Positions 45,370 through 55,633 of a stretch of 64,000 nucleotides of DNA are shown piece by piece. This DNA comes from Pseudoalteromonas luteoviolacea. Lineage in GTDB: Bacteria > Pseudomonadota > Gammaproteobacteria > Enterobacterales > Alteromonadaceae. The notes beneath the pieces are model-generated. The model did no database searches, was not told the DNA's origin, and was given only the letters and a program-made list of their open reading frames with translations. Location of the stretch: NCBI RefSeq assembly GCF_000814765.1, contig NZ_JWIC01000007.1, positions 1 to 64,000 on the forward strand, in the 5' to 3' direction. A program made the translations under genes and the position numbers. Numbering within the stretch: the stretch's first letter is position 1; each line of letters opens with the position of its first letter.

Positions 45370-48300
45370 TGCGCGTTTTCAAGTTCTGTTGATTGCGCTG
45401 CTTCTCGTATCTGGTTTTGCTGCTTTAAGCAGCTTGCCTCGTACTGAAGACCCACGGATCATAAATCGTTTTGCTTTTGTAACCACTTATTTACCAGGGG
45501 CATCAGCTGCGCGTGTTGAAGCGCAGGTTACCGAGAAAATAGAGCAAAAATTAAAGCAACAGTCAGAAATTAAAAACCTCATTGCCATGTCTCGTGCTGG
45601 GATCAGTGTGTTGAGTATTGAGCTGGAAGATGACGTCACAGACAGCACGCCTGTGTGGTCTAGAATGCGTGACTTGCTGGCAGATGTGCAAATAGAATTG
45701 CCAGAAGATGCATCGTCGCCGCTGCTTGAAGATGACAGAGGGTATGCGTATACAAAAATAGTGGCGTTGACCATTGAACCCGATGAGAGTGAGTCGCAGT
45801 CTTTACAGCAAGCCAAACAGATAGCGGTCAATCGCTATACCAAAGAATTACGTAATCAGTTGCGTAATCAAAGTGGTGTGGAGGTTGTCCATTTATTTGG
45901 GGTAGCGAATGAAGAGGTCAGAGTCACGTTAGATCCGGCTAAATTGAAGTTAGCAGGCCTATCGTTTGAGCAAGTCGCACACGCGGTTAAAAATGCGGAT
46001 GCCAAGGTCTCTGCTGGGATGATCAGCAATCCCCAAATTCAAATGCAGGTGGAGCTCAGTGGCGAGTTTAAGTCGATTACACGCATTAAAGCAATTCCTA
46101 TCCAAAGTGATGACCGTTATGGTCAGATCCAACTAAGTGACATCGCTAAAGTAGAGCGTATGTTGGTCGAGCCCCAGCAAGAAATTGCATGGGTTGATGG
46201 GTTGCCTGGTGCTTACTTAGGTATTCGAATGCTACCCGATGTACGCATCGATAAATTCTCTGAACAGATAGATGAGTTGTTAGAGGCGTTTAAACTCACG
46301 TTACCTAACAATATTCAATTGCTCAGTTTGTTTGATCAAAAAGGGTATACCGAAGACAGGCTAGGCGGCTTACTCGATAATATTTTACTGGGCTTTGCGC
46401 TTATTCTGGGTGTGTTGTTTGTCACATTAGGATTAAGAGCCGCAATTATCGTAGGCTTAGCGCTGCCACTCACCGTGATGTTTACGCTTGCGTGCATGAA
46501 TATCTATGGTTTGCCCATCCATCAGATATCAGTAACGGGCTTGGTCGTTGCACTGGGTATTATGGTTGATAATGCCATCGTTATTACCGATGCAATTCAA
46601 CGTTACCGTCAGCAAGGCATGGCGGTACTCAAAGCAGTTACAAAAGCGGTCAATCATTTTTGGCTGCCGTTATTGAGCTCAACCTTAACGACCATTTTGG
46701 CGTTTATGCCCATCGTACTCATGCCAGGGCCTTCTGGTGAGTTTGTGGGGGGCATTGCATTGAGTGTTATTTTTGCATTAGTCGGGTCATACCTTATTTC
46801 ACATACGCTTATTGCTGTCTTTGCGGGCAAATATGTTCAATCAGACAATCACACAGCGACTGGTTTTTTGTCGCAAGGGATCAGACTGAAAAGACTGAGC
46901 AATGTATTTGAGCAGCTCCTTAGTCGTTCTTTAAAAAGACCTTTAGTCACTGCACTATGTGTCATGGTACTGCCAGTACTTGGTTTTATTTCTGCTGGGC
47001 AATTAACAGAGCAGTTTTTCCCGCCAGCAGACCGAGACATGTTTCATATTGAAGTGCGTTTATCAGACAACGCCAGTATTCACGCCACAAAAGCGCTTGT
47101 TAAACGTATGGATGCCCACATTTTAAAGCACGAGGGTATTGAGCGCTTGGACTGGATGGTAGGGCGAAATATCCCCATCTTTTATTACAACCTAATGCAA
47201 AGAGATAAGGGGGCGCGAAATTATGCACAAGCCATGGTCAAAGTAACCGACTTCGAGCGTGCAAATACGTTAATTAGAACCTTGCAGGGCGAACTTGATC
47301 GCGCCTTCCCAGAAGCACAAACTCTGGTTAGAAAGCTAGAGCAGGGACCCCCTTTTAATGCGCCGATTGAAATTCGAATATTTGGGCCAGATTTAGATAA
47401 TTTGGCTGAATTAGGTCAGCGCATAAAGCAAACCGTTATAGCGCATCCAGAGGTAACGCATACGCGCACAACGCTGCAATCAGGCGCTGCAAAAGTCGAG
47501 CTGTTAGCCCATGAATCACAACTTACTCACGCAGGTGCACAGGCACAGCGTGTTGCTGCTCAGCTTCAAGCGCAGTCACAAGGCGTGACGGTGGCCAGTG
47601 TTTTAGAAGATACAGAGACAGTACCGGTTAATTTAAGGTTTGATGATCAATATCGTGACGGGCTTGATGGGCTTGCTAACGTTGAAGTCATGGGCAGTCA
47701 GCCATTGTTGTTATCGGCTTTTGCGACCAGTCGTATTGTGCCAGAGCAAAGCACCATCCACCGACGTAATGGTGAGCGGCTGAATGTTGTTGAAGCATTT
47801 TTACAGACTGATGTTTTACCAGCTAAAGTGCTGAAAGATTTGCAAGTTCAATTAGAGAAAGAGCAATTTACATTGCCCGTAGGTTACCGCTTGGAAATTG
47901 GTGGCGAGTCTCAGCAGCGAGACCAAGCTGTGGGCAGTTTGTTAGGCAAAGTTGGCGTTATTTTTGTGCTATTGATCACGGTATTAGTTCTTACATTTAA
48001 CTCGTTTACAACAACGGGGCTGATACTTATCACGGCGTTTCAGTCGGCCATGTTAGGCATTTTAAGTGTGTATATCGCAGGTCATCCGTTTGGTTTTACG
48101 GTAATAATCGGTCTGCTCGGTCTAATGGGACTCGCCATTAATGCGGCCATTGTAATTTTATCTGAGCTCAGAGCGAATGAAGCCAAGACCGTAGATGAGA
48201 TTGTCACTGGGGTTATGACATGTGCTCGACATATCACATCGACCACCATCACTACAGTGGGTGGGTTTTTACCTCTCATTTTGGCGGGGGGAGTTTTTGG

Positions 48301-48441
48301 CCGCCATTTGCCATTGCGATTGCGGGCGGTACGGTACTAACAACCGTATTATCATTTTTCTTTGTGCCAAGTTGTTATTGGTTAATGCAAAGGAAACGTA
48401 CGCCAGCGCTGATGACTAAATTAAAAAATCTAAAAACCTAG
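45347..48441 (+). CDS. RND efflux permease (AcrB/MdtB type), frameshifted near the end
   Basis: This is a 12-helix inner-membrane drug/proton antiporter of about 1031 residues. It shows the first helix and periplasmic start (LPRTEDPRIINRFAFVTTYL), the TM4 proton-relay Asp in GIMVDNAIVITDAI, and the second-half helices to LGLMGLAINAAIVILSELRA. The frame breaks at the G run at 48288; one more G restores SFWPPFAIAIAGGTVLTTVL and the normal C-terminus to 48441. The lesion removes only the last helix or two. The adaptor gene overlaps its start, so the two are one operon. Confidence 0.88.
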
Positions 48442-49079
48442 AGCATTTAGATTAAGTATGGCCATTTTATTGGATGGTCATACACTGTTTTATTCTGTTA
48501 GCGTGTTTCGTTGTCTCCATTTTGTTTGCATATTTTATGGCTATGCTTAGGGTATTAAAGCATTGCGGCTTTTAATACCTTCCAAGCAAGCAGAGTCACA
48601 TGGATGTGACTTTTTAATTTGTCGCTTCCATGTATCTCCTTCTAGAAAAAATAGAACATCACAGTTTTATACTAATCTGTCAGTTTTTGAAAAGTGAACG
48701 ATTTGTATTCTTTCTGCTTCTACATATTGAAGCGTGTTGATGACAGTTCATATTGAGTTTTATTATTAGGTAATGAGACTGTCGCAATAAGTTTAAGTGG
48801 GGACTTATGAATAATAGTAGATGGGGTTGAGTGTTTCTGTACAAATCCTATAACGGCTTACTACAACACATTTTTTGGTCAAAGTATTCAGTAGAGTGAA
48901 AGGTTTAAAATGGTAAACATCATGGGTTTTCTATCCATTGCAATTTGCTTATTAAAGACCAAGTGATGCTATTTTTAGGATGCTTTGTGCAAAACAGGAG
49001 TTCACCTTCAGCTGTCTATACTATCACCATAAACCTGATGGTAATTATTTAGCTTTAGACTGACTAATCGTGCCTGTGC
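48442..49079. other. Intergenic stretch, no gene seen
   Basis: About 640 bases between the RND permease and the MerR-type gene, which is on the opposite strand. I find only short open frames without ribosome sites and no strong hairpin with a T run. It may be remnant sequence. Confidence 0.4.
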
Positions 49080-49478
49080 TTATTTTTCAGGTTTAGGTGC
49101 GTCAAAAGCATTTTTCATTAGTTTATTGAAGTTATAACAATCTAAATGATTTGAGTTCGGGCAGTTAGCTACTTTAACTAACTCTGCTTTGACTGCTTCT
49201 AATTGTATGATCTTATTTGCAATATCCTCAGATTTTTTAATTAACATCTGTCTGTCAATTTCAATACTTTTACCGTTAAAAAATGAAGCAATTTCATCTA
49301 ATGAAAAGCCAGCTAATTGACCTAGAGATATAATAGAAAGCTGATCAATGATGTCATGGGTATAATATCTTCTCAATCCTTGCCTGCCAGCAGGCTTTAT
49401 GAGCCCTTTTGATTCGTAATATCTCAATGCGGACGCATTGATGCCCGTTTTTTTAGTGACTTGGCCGATATCTAGCAT
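49080..49478 (-). CDS. MerR-family transcriptional regulator
   Basis: This 132-residue regulator has the MerR winged helix (DIGQVTKKTGINASALRYYE, then SKGLIKPAGRQGLRRYY), a dimerisation coiled coil (residues about 75-110) and a C-terminal CPNSNHLDC segment with two Cys that could bind metal or sense redox. It resembles the small MerR group that senses metal or oxidants rather than drug-binding BmrR types. It is divergent from the tandem membrane-protein genes and may control them. Confidence 0.85.
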   Translation of the reverse strand: MLDIGQVTKKTGINASALRYYESKGLIKPAGRQGLRRYYTHDIIDQLSIISLGQLAGFSLDEIASFFNGKSIEIDRQMLIKKSEDIANKIIQLEAVKAELVKVANCPNSNHLDCYNFNKLMKNAFDAPKPEK

Positions 49479-49719
49479 GTATAGCCCTTAAACTTGTGCG
49501 CGTTAGTTTTGTTACTTTGTCACATTTTTCCAAGCTTGTTAAGCATAAGCTTGTTTTAAAATTAATCCGTAACATAGGCTAATAAACAGTAAGGTAAATA
49601 AACCAAGCTTAAATCTAAATAAGGCTTAATCAATACACAATGGTGTTGCAATAAAGTCAATTATTTCGATATGATTAATATGTTAAAAGTTGAAGTGCAT
49701 AATTATAGAGAGCTCATGT

Positions 49720-50283
49720 TTGACGTATTCAACTGACCCTGTGTTATTAAATATTATTGCGCATGAAGGGTTTAAAATATTATTATTCTTTACATTGCTG
49801 TATTTTCTGTATGAAGTGAATCGTAATGGTTTTGCGAGACTTTATGATAAAAACCATCAACTAAAGAGTGACTTTGATAAACAGTTTGTTTCTTGGAGCA
49901 TCACCTTCTGCGTTATTTCTATTCTGCACTTTACAGATCAGCCTGTGAACGACGCTGTGCTCGATGCTGATATTGATCAAACTGTAAGGCGAAGACTTTT
50001 TTATTTTTTGAAAATGTGTTTTAGCTTTATAAGTATTGTGTGCATTTATGCCTTGCATACTCTTCGCGACTGCCCATTTTCAAAGACCGCTAGAAATTGT
50101 ATTTATGTCATCATACCCACGATGACGATTAGCTTTATAGAACTCTTTTTGAGGGGATATTTGGACATTAATACGTTCATTCCAGTATATCGATTTTATG
50201 GTGTGTTGCATTATGTACTACTTATGGCTGCGCTCATGGCTTTTCCAATTCGTCAGTTATGGATGTTACGAAAAGCAGGTTAG
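49720..50283 (+). CDS. Tandem paralogous membrane protein 1
   Basis: This 187-residue protein has five predicted transmembrane helices. I start at TTG 49720 because AGAGAG precedes it and the alignment with its two downstream paralogues begins there (LTYSTDPVLLNIIAHEGFKI). Shared blocks are the first helix ending YE/YV-R-x-G, YDKxH, [FV]SW/FxITF, DxDxxxRR[RK]xFYF, LRxC[PS][FY]S and ELFLRGYLDI. The regular pairs of Arg beside membrane edges suggest a multi-pass sensor or channel. I know no family for it. Confidence 0.65.
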   Translation: MTYSTDPVLLNIIAHEGFKILLFFTLLYFLYEVNRNGFARLYDKNHQLKSDFDKQFVSWSITFCVISILHFTDQPVNDAVLDADIDQTVRRRLFYFLKMCFSFISIVCIYALHTLRDCPFSKTARNCIYVIIPTMTISFIELFLRGYLDINTFIPVYRFYGVLHYVLLMAALMAFPIRQLWMLRKAG

Positions 50284-50721
50284 TAGCATACATAAGCGCA
50301 CATTTTCATAAACGCACCACACTCAGTCTCTTCGTCTGTTAAGCATAGTTGAAATGGTAATTTTTTTGACTCGTCTTGAGCTACGATATACATATCAGAA
50401 TATACATAACCTTAATTACTCCGGTTATTATTGAATTTAATATTTCCTTCTGTTGGAATTTAATATTCTTTTTATCTGGTTGAAATACGCAGTTGTATCA
50501 TAGAAAGGGTTAGTGTATTTTGTGCAAGTTTTTACATTATAGGGATGTTTTTGACGTGGCTGAAAATTGCTCTTCATCGTTATGAGCATTGGATAACGTC
50601 AAACCAATATGTGTTGCAATTCAATATATATTGATAAGGGAAGTGCAAAATTATGCGAAAAACTTGCTTTATTGAGTGTGCGCATTTTCTATCAGCCCAG
50701 TGAACAGTTGAGAGTACTTTA
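50284..50721. other. Intergenic stretch between paralogues 1 and 2
   Basis: 438 AT-rich bases with no gene supported. Its length suggests each paralogue has its own promoter. The similar gap before copy 3 (51292-51480) is shorter. Confidence 0.4.
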
Positions 50722-51291
50722 GTGTCGCTACTAACCGAAACAGAATTATTGAACACGATTGCTTTCAGGGGATTGCAAATTAGTTTAGTGCTGGTTTTCA
50801 TATATTTCGTAGTTACCGCCAAAGGCCAACGAGTTGTTCGAATTTATGATAAACGATTTGAGATAAAAACAGAGCAAGAACAGTGTTTTGTGTCTTTTTG
50901 GATTACATTCTTTTGTCTTTTTATTCATATACTCATAGATGAACAGGTTTCGAACACGATTATTGCGGCGGATCTTGATTACTTATTGAGAAGAAAGATT
51001 TTCTATTTCTTAAAGCTCAGCTGTACTTTGGTGTTTATAGTCTCTATTTATGCTGTGCATTTATTGAGAAGGTGTCCTTATTCACCTGCCACGAGAGTCG
51101 TTTTTTACATCTCTATCCCCGTTGCTTCGATCTTTTTTGTACAACTGATCTTACGTGGATACTTAGAGATTGAAGCGTTAGTGCCGTTATATCATTGGCT
51201 AGCCATCGTTCAGTGTTTTGTGCTCTCGGTCTTTGTGTTGTCATACCCAGTTAAAGAGATATATCAATCATATAGAAAGAAATTGATGTAA
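50722..51291 (+). CDS. Tandem paralogous membrane protein 2
   Basis: This 189-residue protein starts at GTG and is the second of three paralogues. It matches copy 1 in all shared blocks (VRIYDKRFEIK, SFWITFF, ADLDYLLRRKIFYFLK, LLRRCPYSPATR, LILRGYLEIEALVPLYHW). It has five predicted helices and no soluble domain. Divergence between copies is large although the motifs are kept, which points to old duplication and continued selection rather than a recent repeat. Confidence 0.68.
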   Translation: MSLLTETELLNTIAFRGLQISLVLVFIYFVVTAKGQRVVRIYDKRFEIKTEQEQCFVSFWITFFCLFIHILIDEQVSNTIIAADLDYLLRRKIFYFLKLSCTLVFIVSIYAVHLLRRCPYSPATRVVFYISIPVASIFFVQLILRGYLEIEALVPLYHWLAIVQCFVLSVFVLSYPVKEIYQSYRKKLM

Positions 51292-51480
51292 GTATATTCA
51301 TTAAAACGACAGAGTTTTTAGGGCGCTTGAGTGAACGGGCCCGTGCAGTTGTACTTACGCTATTGATGAAAGAGGGCGGTTGCTTTGATTTTTGACAAGA
51401 TAACAATGCAACTGAGCCAGATTTTCTGTGTTTAACGAAATTACTTTTAAAGTAGTTACTTACATTTAAAGTGTTTAAAG

Positions 51481-52065
51481 ATGGATCAAATTGTAGATTT
51501 TTTGATAGTGTCGGGTGTTTTGTACAAGGGCTTACAAGCCTCTTTGTTTATTGCCTTTTTATATACATTGTACGTAACGCGTCGGCGTGGTTATGGTTTT
51601 TTTTGCGATAGAAGACATAAGCTAGATAACCCGGCCGATAGGGATTTGGTCTCTTGGCATATCACCATTGTGACCTTATTTGTTATGCAGCTAATTGATC
51701 ATATATTGCAATATTCGCTTGTTGCTTTAGATTTGGATTATGTTGTTAGACGACGCCTATTCTATTTTTCTAGGTTGTTTTCTATTGGGATTTTTATCGT
51801 TTCTGTTGTGGCATTGCATTCTCTTAGAGGGTGTAGCTTTTCTCGATATTCGCGCGCGATAGTGTATGTATTGTTGCCAATCTCCACGACGACCTTGATA
51901 CAACTTGTATTGAGAGGGTATTTAGATATTGAAGTGTTTAGACCTTGGCATAGGTTGGTTGCGTGTATTAGCCAATTAGCGTATCCGATCATCATATTTT
52001 CGTTTATTGCATCGCAGCTTTACGCTGACTTCAAACAGCGTGCGAGCAGACGTGCAGCCCAATAG
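51481..52065 (+). CDS. Tandem paralogous membrane protein 3
   Basis: This 194-residue protein starts at ATG and is the third paralogue: DRRHKLDNPADRDLVSWHIT, LDLDYVVRRRLFYFSR, LHSLRGCSFSRYSR and LVLRGYLDIEVFRPWHR. The basic C-terminus (FKQRASRRAAQ) follows the positive-inside rule, putting it in the cytoplasm. It converges on the H-NOX gene with a gap of only 13 bases. Confidence 0.68.
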   Translation: MDQIVDFLIVSGVLYKGLQASLFIAFLYTLYVTRRRGYGFFCDRRHKLDNPADRDLVSWHITIVTLFVMQLIDHILQYSLVALDLDYVVRRRLFYFSRLFSIGIFIVSVVALHSLRGCSFSRYSRAIVYVLLPISTTTLIQLVLRGYLDIEVFRPWHRLVACISQLAYPIIIFSFIASQLYADFKQRASRRAAQ

Positions 52066-52078
52066 GCGCTTTGTCATT

Positions 52079-52636
52079 TCACAGTTCAACGCCGTTAGCG
52101 TAAGTAATTAAATACTTTGCACTGTTTGGGTTTTCTTGCCAATTTAGCTGTTTAGTAACGGTGATTTGTACGCCATAGTATTCGGCCATACCAGCCAATA
52201 CGCCTTCAACCAGATCGAACATTCTACGTGACGAAGTATAAATAAGCTGCGCTTCAAATAAGGACAACGTGTTGTATTGGAATTTTGGCGGCAGTGCATC
52301 TGGGTAAAGCTTTTTGAGTTCGATATGATGTAAGTCATCCAATTGTTGTAATACATACGCGGGGTGTGCGTAATCAGTGAAATGCTTAGGCAGTAACCCT
52401 GACAGCCTTGGGTAAAGCCATTTACCAAAGCTAAAATGCGCTTGTGCGAGCGTAATGCCTATTTTATTGATGACGATATCGACCAATTCAATAAGATGTT
52501 CGTCAGGGTAGTTTTCTGTCCGCACAAATGCGGTGTTAGTATCAAACGAGCAGGCTTCAAAAGCGTCGTATAATACTTCTTCACCGGCAACTTCAGTGAC
52601 AAATTCTTCAAGTAACATAAAAATATGACCTTTCAT
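52079..52636 (-). CDS. hnoX: H-NOX haem-nitric oxide sensor protein
   Basis: This 185-residue haem-NO/oxygen-binding domain protein begins KGHIFMLLEEFVTEVAGEEV. The proximal haem ligand His lies in YPDEHL...DYAHPAYVLQQLDDLHHIELKKLYP (the H-x-x-x-x-x-L-x-x-L helix), and the haem propionate-binding Y-x-S-x-R motif is YTSSR. Such proteins bind NO at picomolar-nanomolar levels and switch off a partner kinase. The start overlaps the kinase stop by one base (TAATG), the classic hnoX/hnoK pairing that controls biofilm or quorum outputs in Shewanella and Vibrio. Confidence 0.92.
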   Translation of the reverse strand: MKGHIFMLLEEFVTEVAGEEVLYDAFEACSFDTNTAFVRTENYPDEHLIELVDIVINKIGITLAQAHFSFGKWLYPRLSGLLPKHFTDYAHPAYVLQQLDDLHHIELKKLYPDALPPKFQYNTLSLFEAQLIYTSSRRMFDLVEGVLAGMAEYYGVQITVTKQLNWQENPNSAKYLITYANGVEL

Positions 52637-53580
52637 TATGCAAACTCCGGTTTGAATGGCAGACTAATGGTAAAGCGCGTACCCTTACCCTCTGTACTTT
52701 CAACGGCGATTTTACCTTTGTGTTGCTGAATGATTTTATAAGAAATCGAGAGGCCCAACCCTGTGCCTTTTCCGACTGGCTTAGTGGTAAAAAATGGGTC
52801 AAATATATTGCGTAGATTTTGTGCTGAGATCCCCATGCCGTCATCGGCGATAGTGATGTAAATATTGCGCTCATCAAAGCTGCTGCTGATGTCAATTTTG
52901 CCTAGCTTCTCAATTGCTTGACCAGCATTGATCAATAAGTTTAAAAACACTTGGCACAGCTTGTTACCGCTACATACAAGCTTGGGTAATTTGCCTAGTT
53001 GGGTGTTCAAGGTCGCGTGATGTTTAAAGCTGCTCTGTGCTAGATTGATGGCTTGGTCAAGGACTAGGTTAAGATCTTCAGGTACCATCTCCTCGTTGTC
53101 GATGTGTGTGTAGTTACGCAACTCAGTAACGATAGATGCGATCTTATTCAAGCCACACAAAGACTCATCCATTAAATCGGGAATGTCGTCTTGAATAATG
53201 GCGACGTCGTAACTGGATTTGAGCGCTAACATTGCTTGCTCGTTTGGTGCCATTTTTTCAAGATCTTCCTGATACGCCAGTAACGTGATGAGATACATTT
53301 TTAGCGTCTCAATATTAGACTTAGCATAGCCGGTAGGGGTGTTGAGTTCATGTGCAACGCCCGCAGATAGCTGGCCTAATGACGCCATTTTTTCTTGCTG
53401 AATTAGTTGCACCTCCTGCTTTTTAAGGGCTTCAAGTGCTTCACAAAGCTCTTCATTGGCTTTGTACAAGCTGCGAGCTCTGGACTCGAGTAAATCTTCA
53501 GCATGTGCTTTACCTGCTAGCGCACGTTGCAGCTTTTTTTCAAGCAGCGCGATGGTTTTACTTGCTTCTAGTGTTGTCAT
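52636..53580 (-). CDS. hnoK: H-NOX-associated histidine kinase
   Basis: This 314-residue soluble kinase has no transmembrane helix. An N-terminal coiled coil (residues 5-65) is followed by the phospho-His in [13 protein letters not shown], the N-box [12 protein letters not shown] and the G-boxes DDGMGIS and [13 protein letters not shown]. This is the NtrB-like HELNTP subtype seen in HnoK. The H-NOX gene overlaps its 3' end, so NO-bound H-NOX likely inhibits its autophosphorylation. No response regulator is in the window; phosphate would pass to an unlinked HnoB/C-type partner. Confidence 0.9.
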   Translation of the reverse strand: MTTLEASKTIALLEKKLQRALAGKAHAEDLLESRARSLYKANEELCEALEALKKQEVQLIQQEKMASLGQLSAGVAHELNTPTGYAKSNIETLKMYLITLLAYQEDLEKMAPNEQAMLALKSSYDVAIIQDDIPDLMDESLCGLNKIASIVTELRNYTHIDNEEMVPEDLNLVLDQAINLAQSSFKHHATLNTQLGKLPKLVCSGNKLCQVFLNLLINAGQAIEKLGKIDISSSFDERNIYITIADDGMGISAQNLRNIFDPFFTTKPVGKGTGLGLSISYKIIQQHKGKIAVESTEGKGTRFTISLPFKPEFA

Positions 53581-53998
53581 GCAAATCCAATCTAGTTGTT
53601 ACATTTATAAGCAACGAAGCAAGAATAGCTCCAATTTAGCTCTCAATATCAACTTTGTATTTTTTACCTATAAAAAACAGCAAGTAAGGAATAGCCAGCC
53701 TCAGTTTGACGGCGAATGTAAATGCGTTTTTTGCATTTTGCAAAGACCTAAAAAGGCGTAATTAATTCTCAAAATGCAAAATTTCACGATATAAAAGCCG
53801 TGAGTCTCAATTTGCGAAAAGCAAAGCTGTTTTGCAAGTTGGTACTGGCAGATGCTGCCAAAATACATGCCGTTTACGCCAAAAAGGGCTGGGAGTTGCG
53901 GCCTTCACTTTTCTTACTTATTTGCTTTTTAGCTTCCTCAAGAGTAGGCAGGTAAAGGAATAAAAATGCCTCTATATCAATCATATTGAGGAAATAAA
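53581..53998. other. Intergenic stretch upstream of RTX-repeat gene
   Basis: 418 bases between divergent genes hold the promoters of hnoK and the RTX-repeat gene. TGGCAGATGCTGCCA near 53849 is a short inverted repeat. No ORF is supported. Confidence 0.4.
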
Positions 53999-55501
53999 AT
54001 GATGTTTAAAAAAAGTACACTCTGCGCAGCTTTGGCATTGGGTTTGTCAAATTATGCGATGGCGGGCTGCGGCGGCTTAAGTGATGGCGCAATCGCTTAC
54101 ATTGACGGCGATACACTAAAAATTAATGGCACGAATAGCAGCGAGAAGTTCACGCTGAGTGTGTCTGGTGACAACTTAAAGGTTACTCGAAGAGTGGGTA
54201 ACAGTAGCAGTTGCGATAATTTTTATTTGAGCCAAATTGATGAGGTTTATGCCGTACTCAACAGTGGCAATGACACCTACAACGGCAAGGATGTCAATGT
54301 CATTCAAAAGGTGTATGGCGGCGATGGTAACGATCACATCACTACTGGTCGTCAGAATGACTATATTCGCGGTGGAAATAATAACGATACGATTTTTGGG
54401 AACAGCGGTAACGACACCATTTTAGGTGACAATGGCGATGATGAAGTGGATGGCGGTTATGGTAATGACTCTATCCGCGGTGGGAGTGGCCATGACAAAT
54501 TATTGGGCTCGTACAACAACGATACGATTTTAGGTGACAATGGCGGCGACCTCATCATGGGCGGTCAAGGCGAAGATAGACTGTACGGCGGCAATGATAA
54601 TGATTACATTGGCGGCGGGTGTGTGCTTGAAAACGCCAATGGCGGTGATATTTACGATGCACCGCACTGTGACCACAGTAAAGACGGCGCAGATAAGCTG
54701 TATGGCGGCAACGGCCATGACGTGCTAAGCGGCGGCAGAGGCAGCGATACTTTACATGGTGATGACGGCGACGATTACCTTGCGGGTAACGAAGGCCGTG
54801 AAGACCGCTTGCATGGTGGCGACGGCGATGATGCGTTGTTTGAAGATGGCGACGGCAATTCAAACAACAAGCGTTGGCACAAAGCCTGGGGTAATGACGG
54901 CGACGATATCCTCGTGACCAACGGCGAGTTTTCTGATCAAGAAGGGGGTAAAGGAAACGATGTGATCATCGCGCTTTCAACGGGATATGATGCCAAAATT
55001 GAAGGCGGTAAAAACGGCGATTACATTTGGACTGGCGACAGTGCTCCACAAGGGTCATGTGGTCAGGGCAATGACAAAGGTATGGTCTTCCTGGACAAAT
55101 GCGAAGGCACGACTTGGGTAGATGACTATCAAGGCTTGCTGTCAAAAGTGGATAAGCGCAGTAACTTTGATAATCCATATTTTGATGCCGCTGATGCCGT
55201 AGTAGAAATGGATAACTCGCACTCAGGTTTTAAAAACGGTTGGCGTAGTTATAAAGAAAACCAAAAGCCCCATGCCTTGTATGACATAGTGTCATCGTCG
55301 GTGTTTTACCGCTGGTTAGATAACCGCGCGACCACGCCTTGGTCATATTACGAGTGGAAAGTGTCGTTCAATCCAGGCAATGGCATGTATGGTACATATA
55401 CTCACTGTATGGAAGACAATGTGGCTTATAACTGTGTATGGCAAATCGGCCAAAGCCAGCAATGCTATAACAAAGACGGCAATACAATTTCATGTGACTA
55501 A
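53999..55501 (+). CDS. Exported RTX-repeat (calcium-binding) protein
   Basis: This 500-residue protein has a Sec signal peptide (FKKSTLCAALALGLSNYAMA), then from about residue 100 to 330 a long array of GGxGxDxxx nonapeptides (GGDGNDHIT, GNSGNDTIL, GGYGNDSIR, GGNGHDVLS and others) that fold as calcium-binding beta-rolls. The C-terminal 150 residues are a separate Trp/Cys-rich domain (QGSCGQGNDKG, FLDKCEG, YTHCMEDN, QQCYNKDGN). RTX proteins usually leave by type I secretion without a signal peptide, so this architecture is atypical. GAGGAAA precedes the start. A strong terminator follows. Confidence 0.85.
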   Translation: MMFKKSTLCAALALGLSNYAMAGCGGLSDGAIAYIDGDTLKINGTNSSEKFTLSVSGDNLKVTRRVGNSSSCDNFYLSQIDEVYAVLNSGNDTYNGKDVNVIQKVYGGDGNDHITTGRQNDYIRGGNNNDTIFGNSGNDTILGDNGDDEVDGGYGNDSIRGGSGHDKLLGSYNNDTILGDNGGDLIMGGQGEDRLYGGNDNDYIGGGCVLENANGGDIYDAPHCDHSKDGADKLYGGNGHDVLSGGRGSDTLHGDDGDDYLAGNEGREDRLHGGDGDDALFEDGDGNSNNKRWHKAWGNDGDDILVTNGEFSDQEGGKGNDVIIALSTGYDAKIEGGKNGDYIWTGDSAPQGSCGQGNDKGMVFLDKCEGTTWVDDYQGLLSKVDKRSNFDNPYFDAADAVVEMDNSHSGFKNGWRSYKENQKPHALYDIVSSSVFYRWLDNRATTPWSYYEWKVSFNPGNGMYGTYTHCMEDNVAYNCVWQIGQSQQCYNKDGNTISCD

Positions 55502-55529
55502 CCTGATCTGGTAATTAGGTTATCAACCC

Positions 55530-55553
55530 AAGCCCACATTTGTGGGCTTTTTT
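55530..55553 (+). terminator. Intrinsic terminator of RTX-repeat gene
   Basis: AGCCCACA (55531-55538) pairs perfectly with TGTGGGCT (55541-55548), followed by TTTTT, 30 bases after the stop. Confidence 0.92.
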
Positions 55554-55633
55554 GATGGTGGGTGAGTGTGGCTTTGGTATTAGGGATTGGGTTCTGGATC
55601 TTAGTTGAGTGCGTGCAGTGGTGTATTAACTTT

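Noticed and set aside
53820..53870. Sigma-54-like promoter (TGG...TGC) upstream of the RTX-repeat gene
   Set aside because: The spacing between GG and GC is one base too long for the -24/-12 consensus.
54530..54863. Long minus-strand open frames inside the RTX-repeat gene
   Set aside because: They are low-complexity shadows (His/Arg-rich) created by the GGNGGN codon repeats of the + strand gene.
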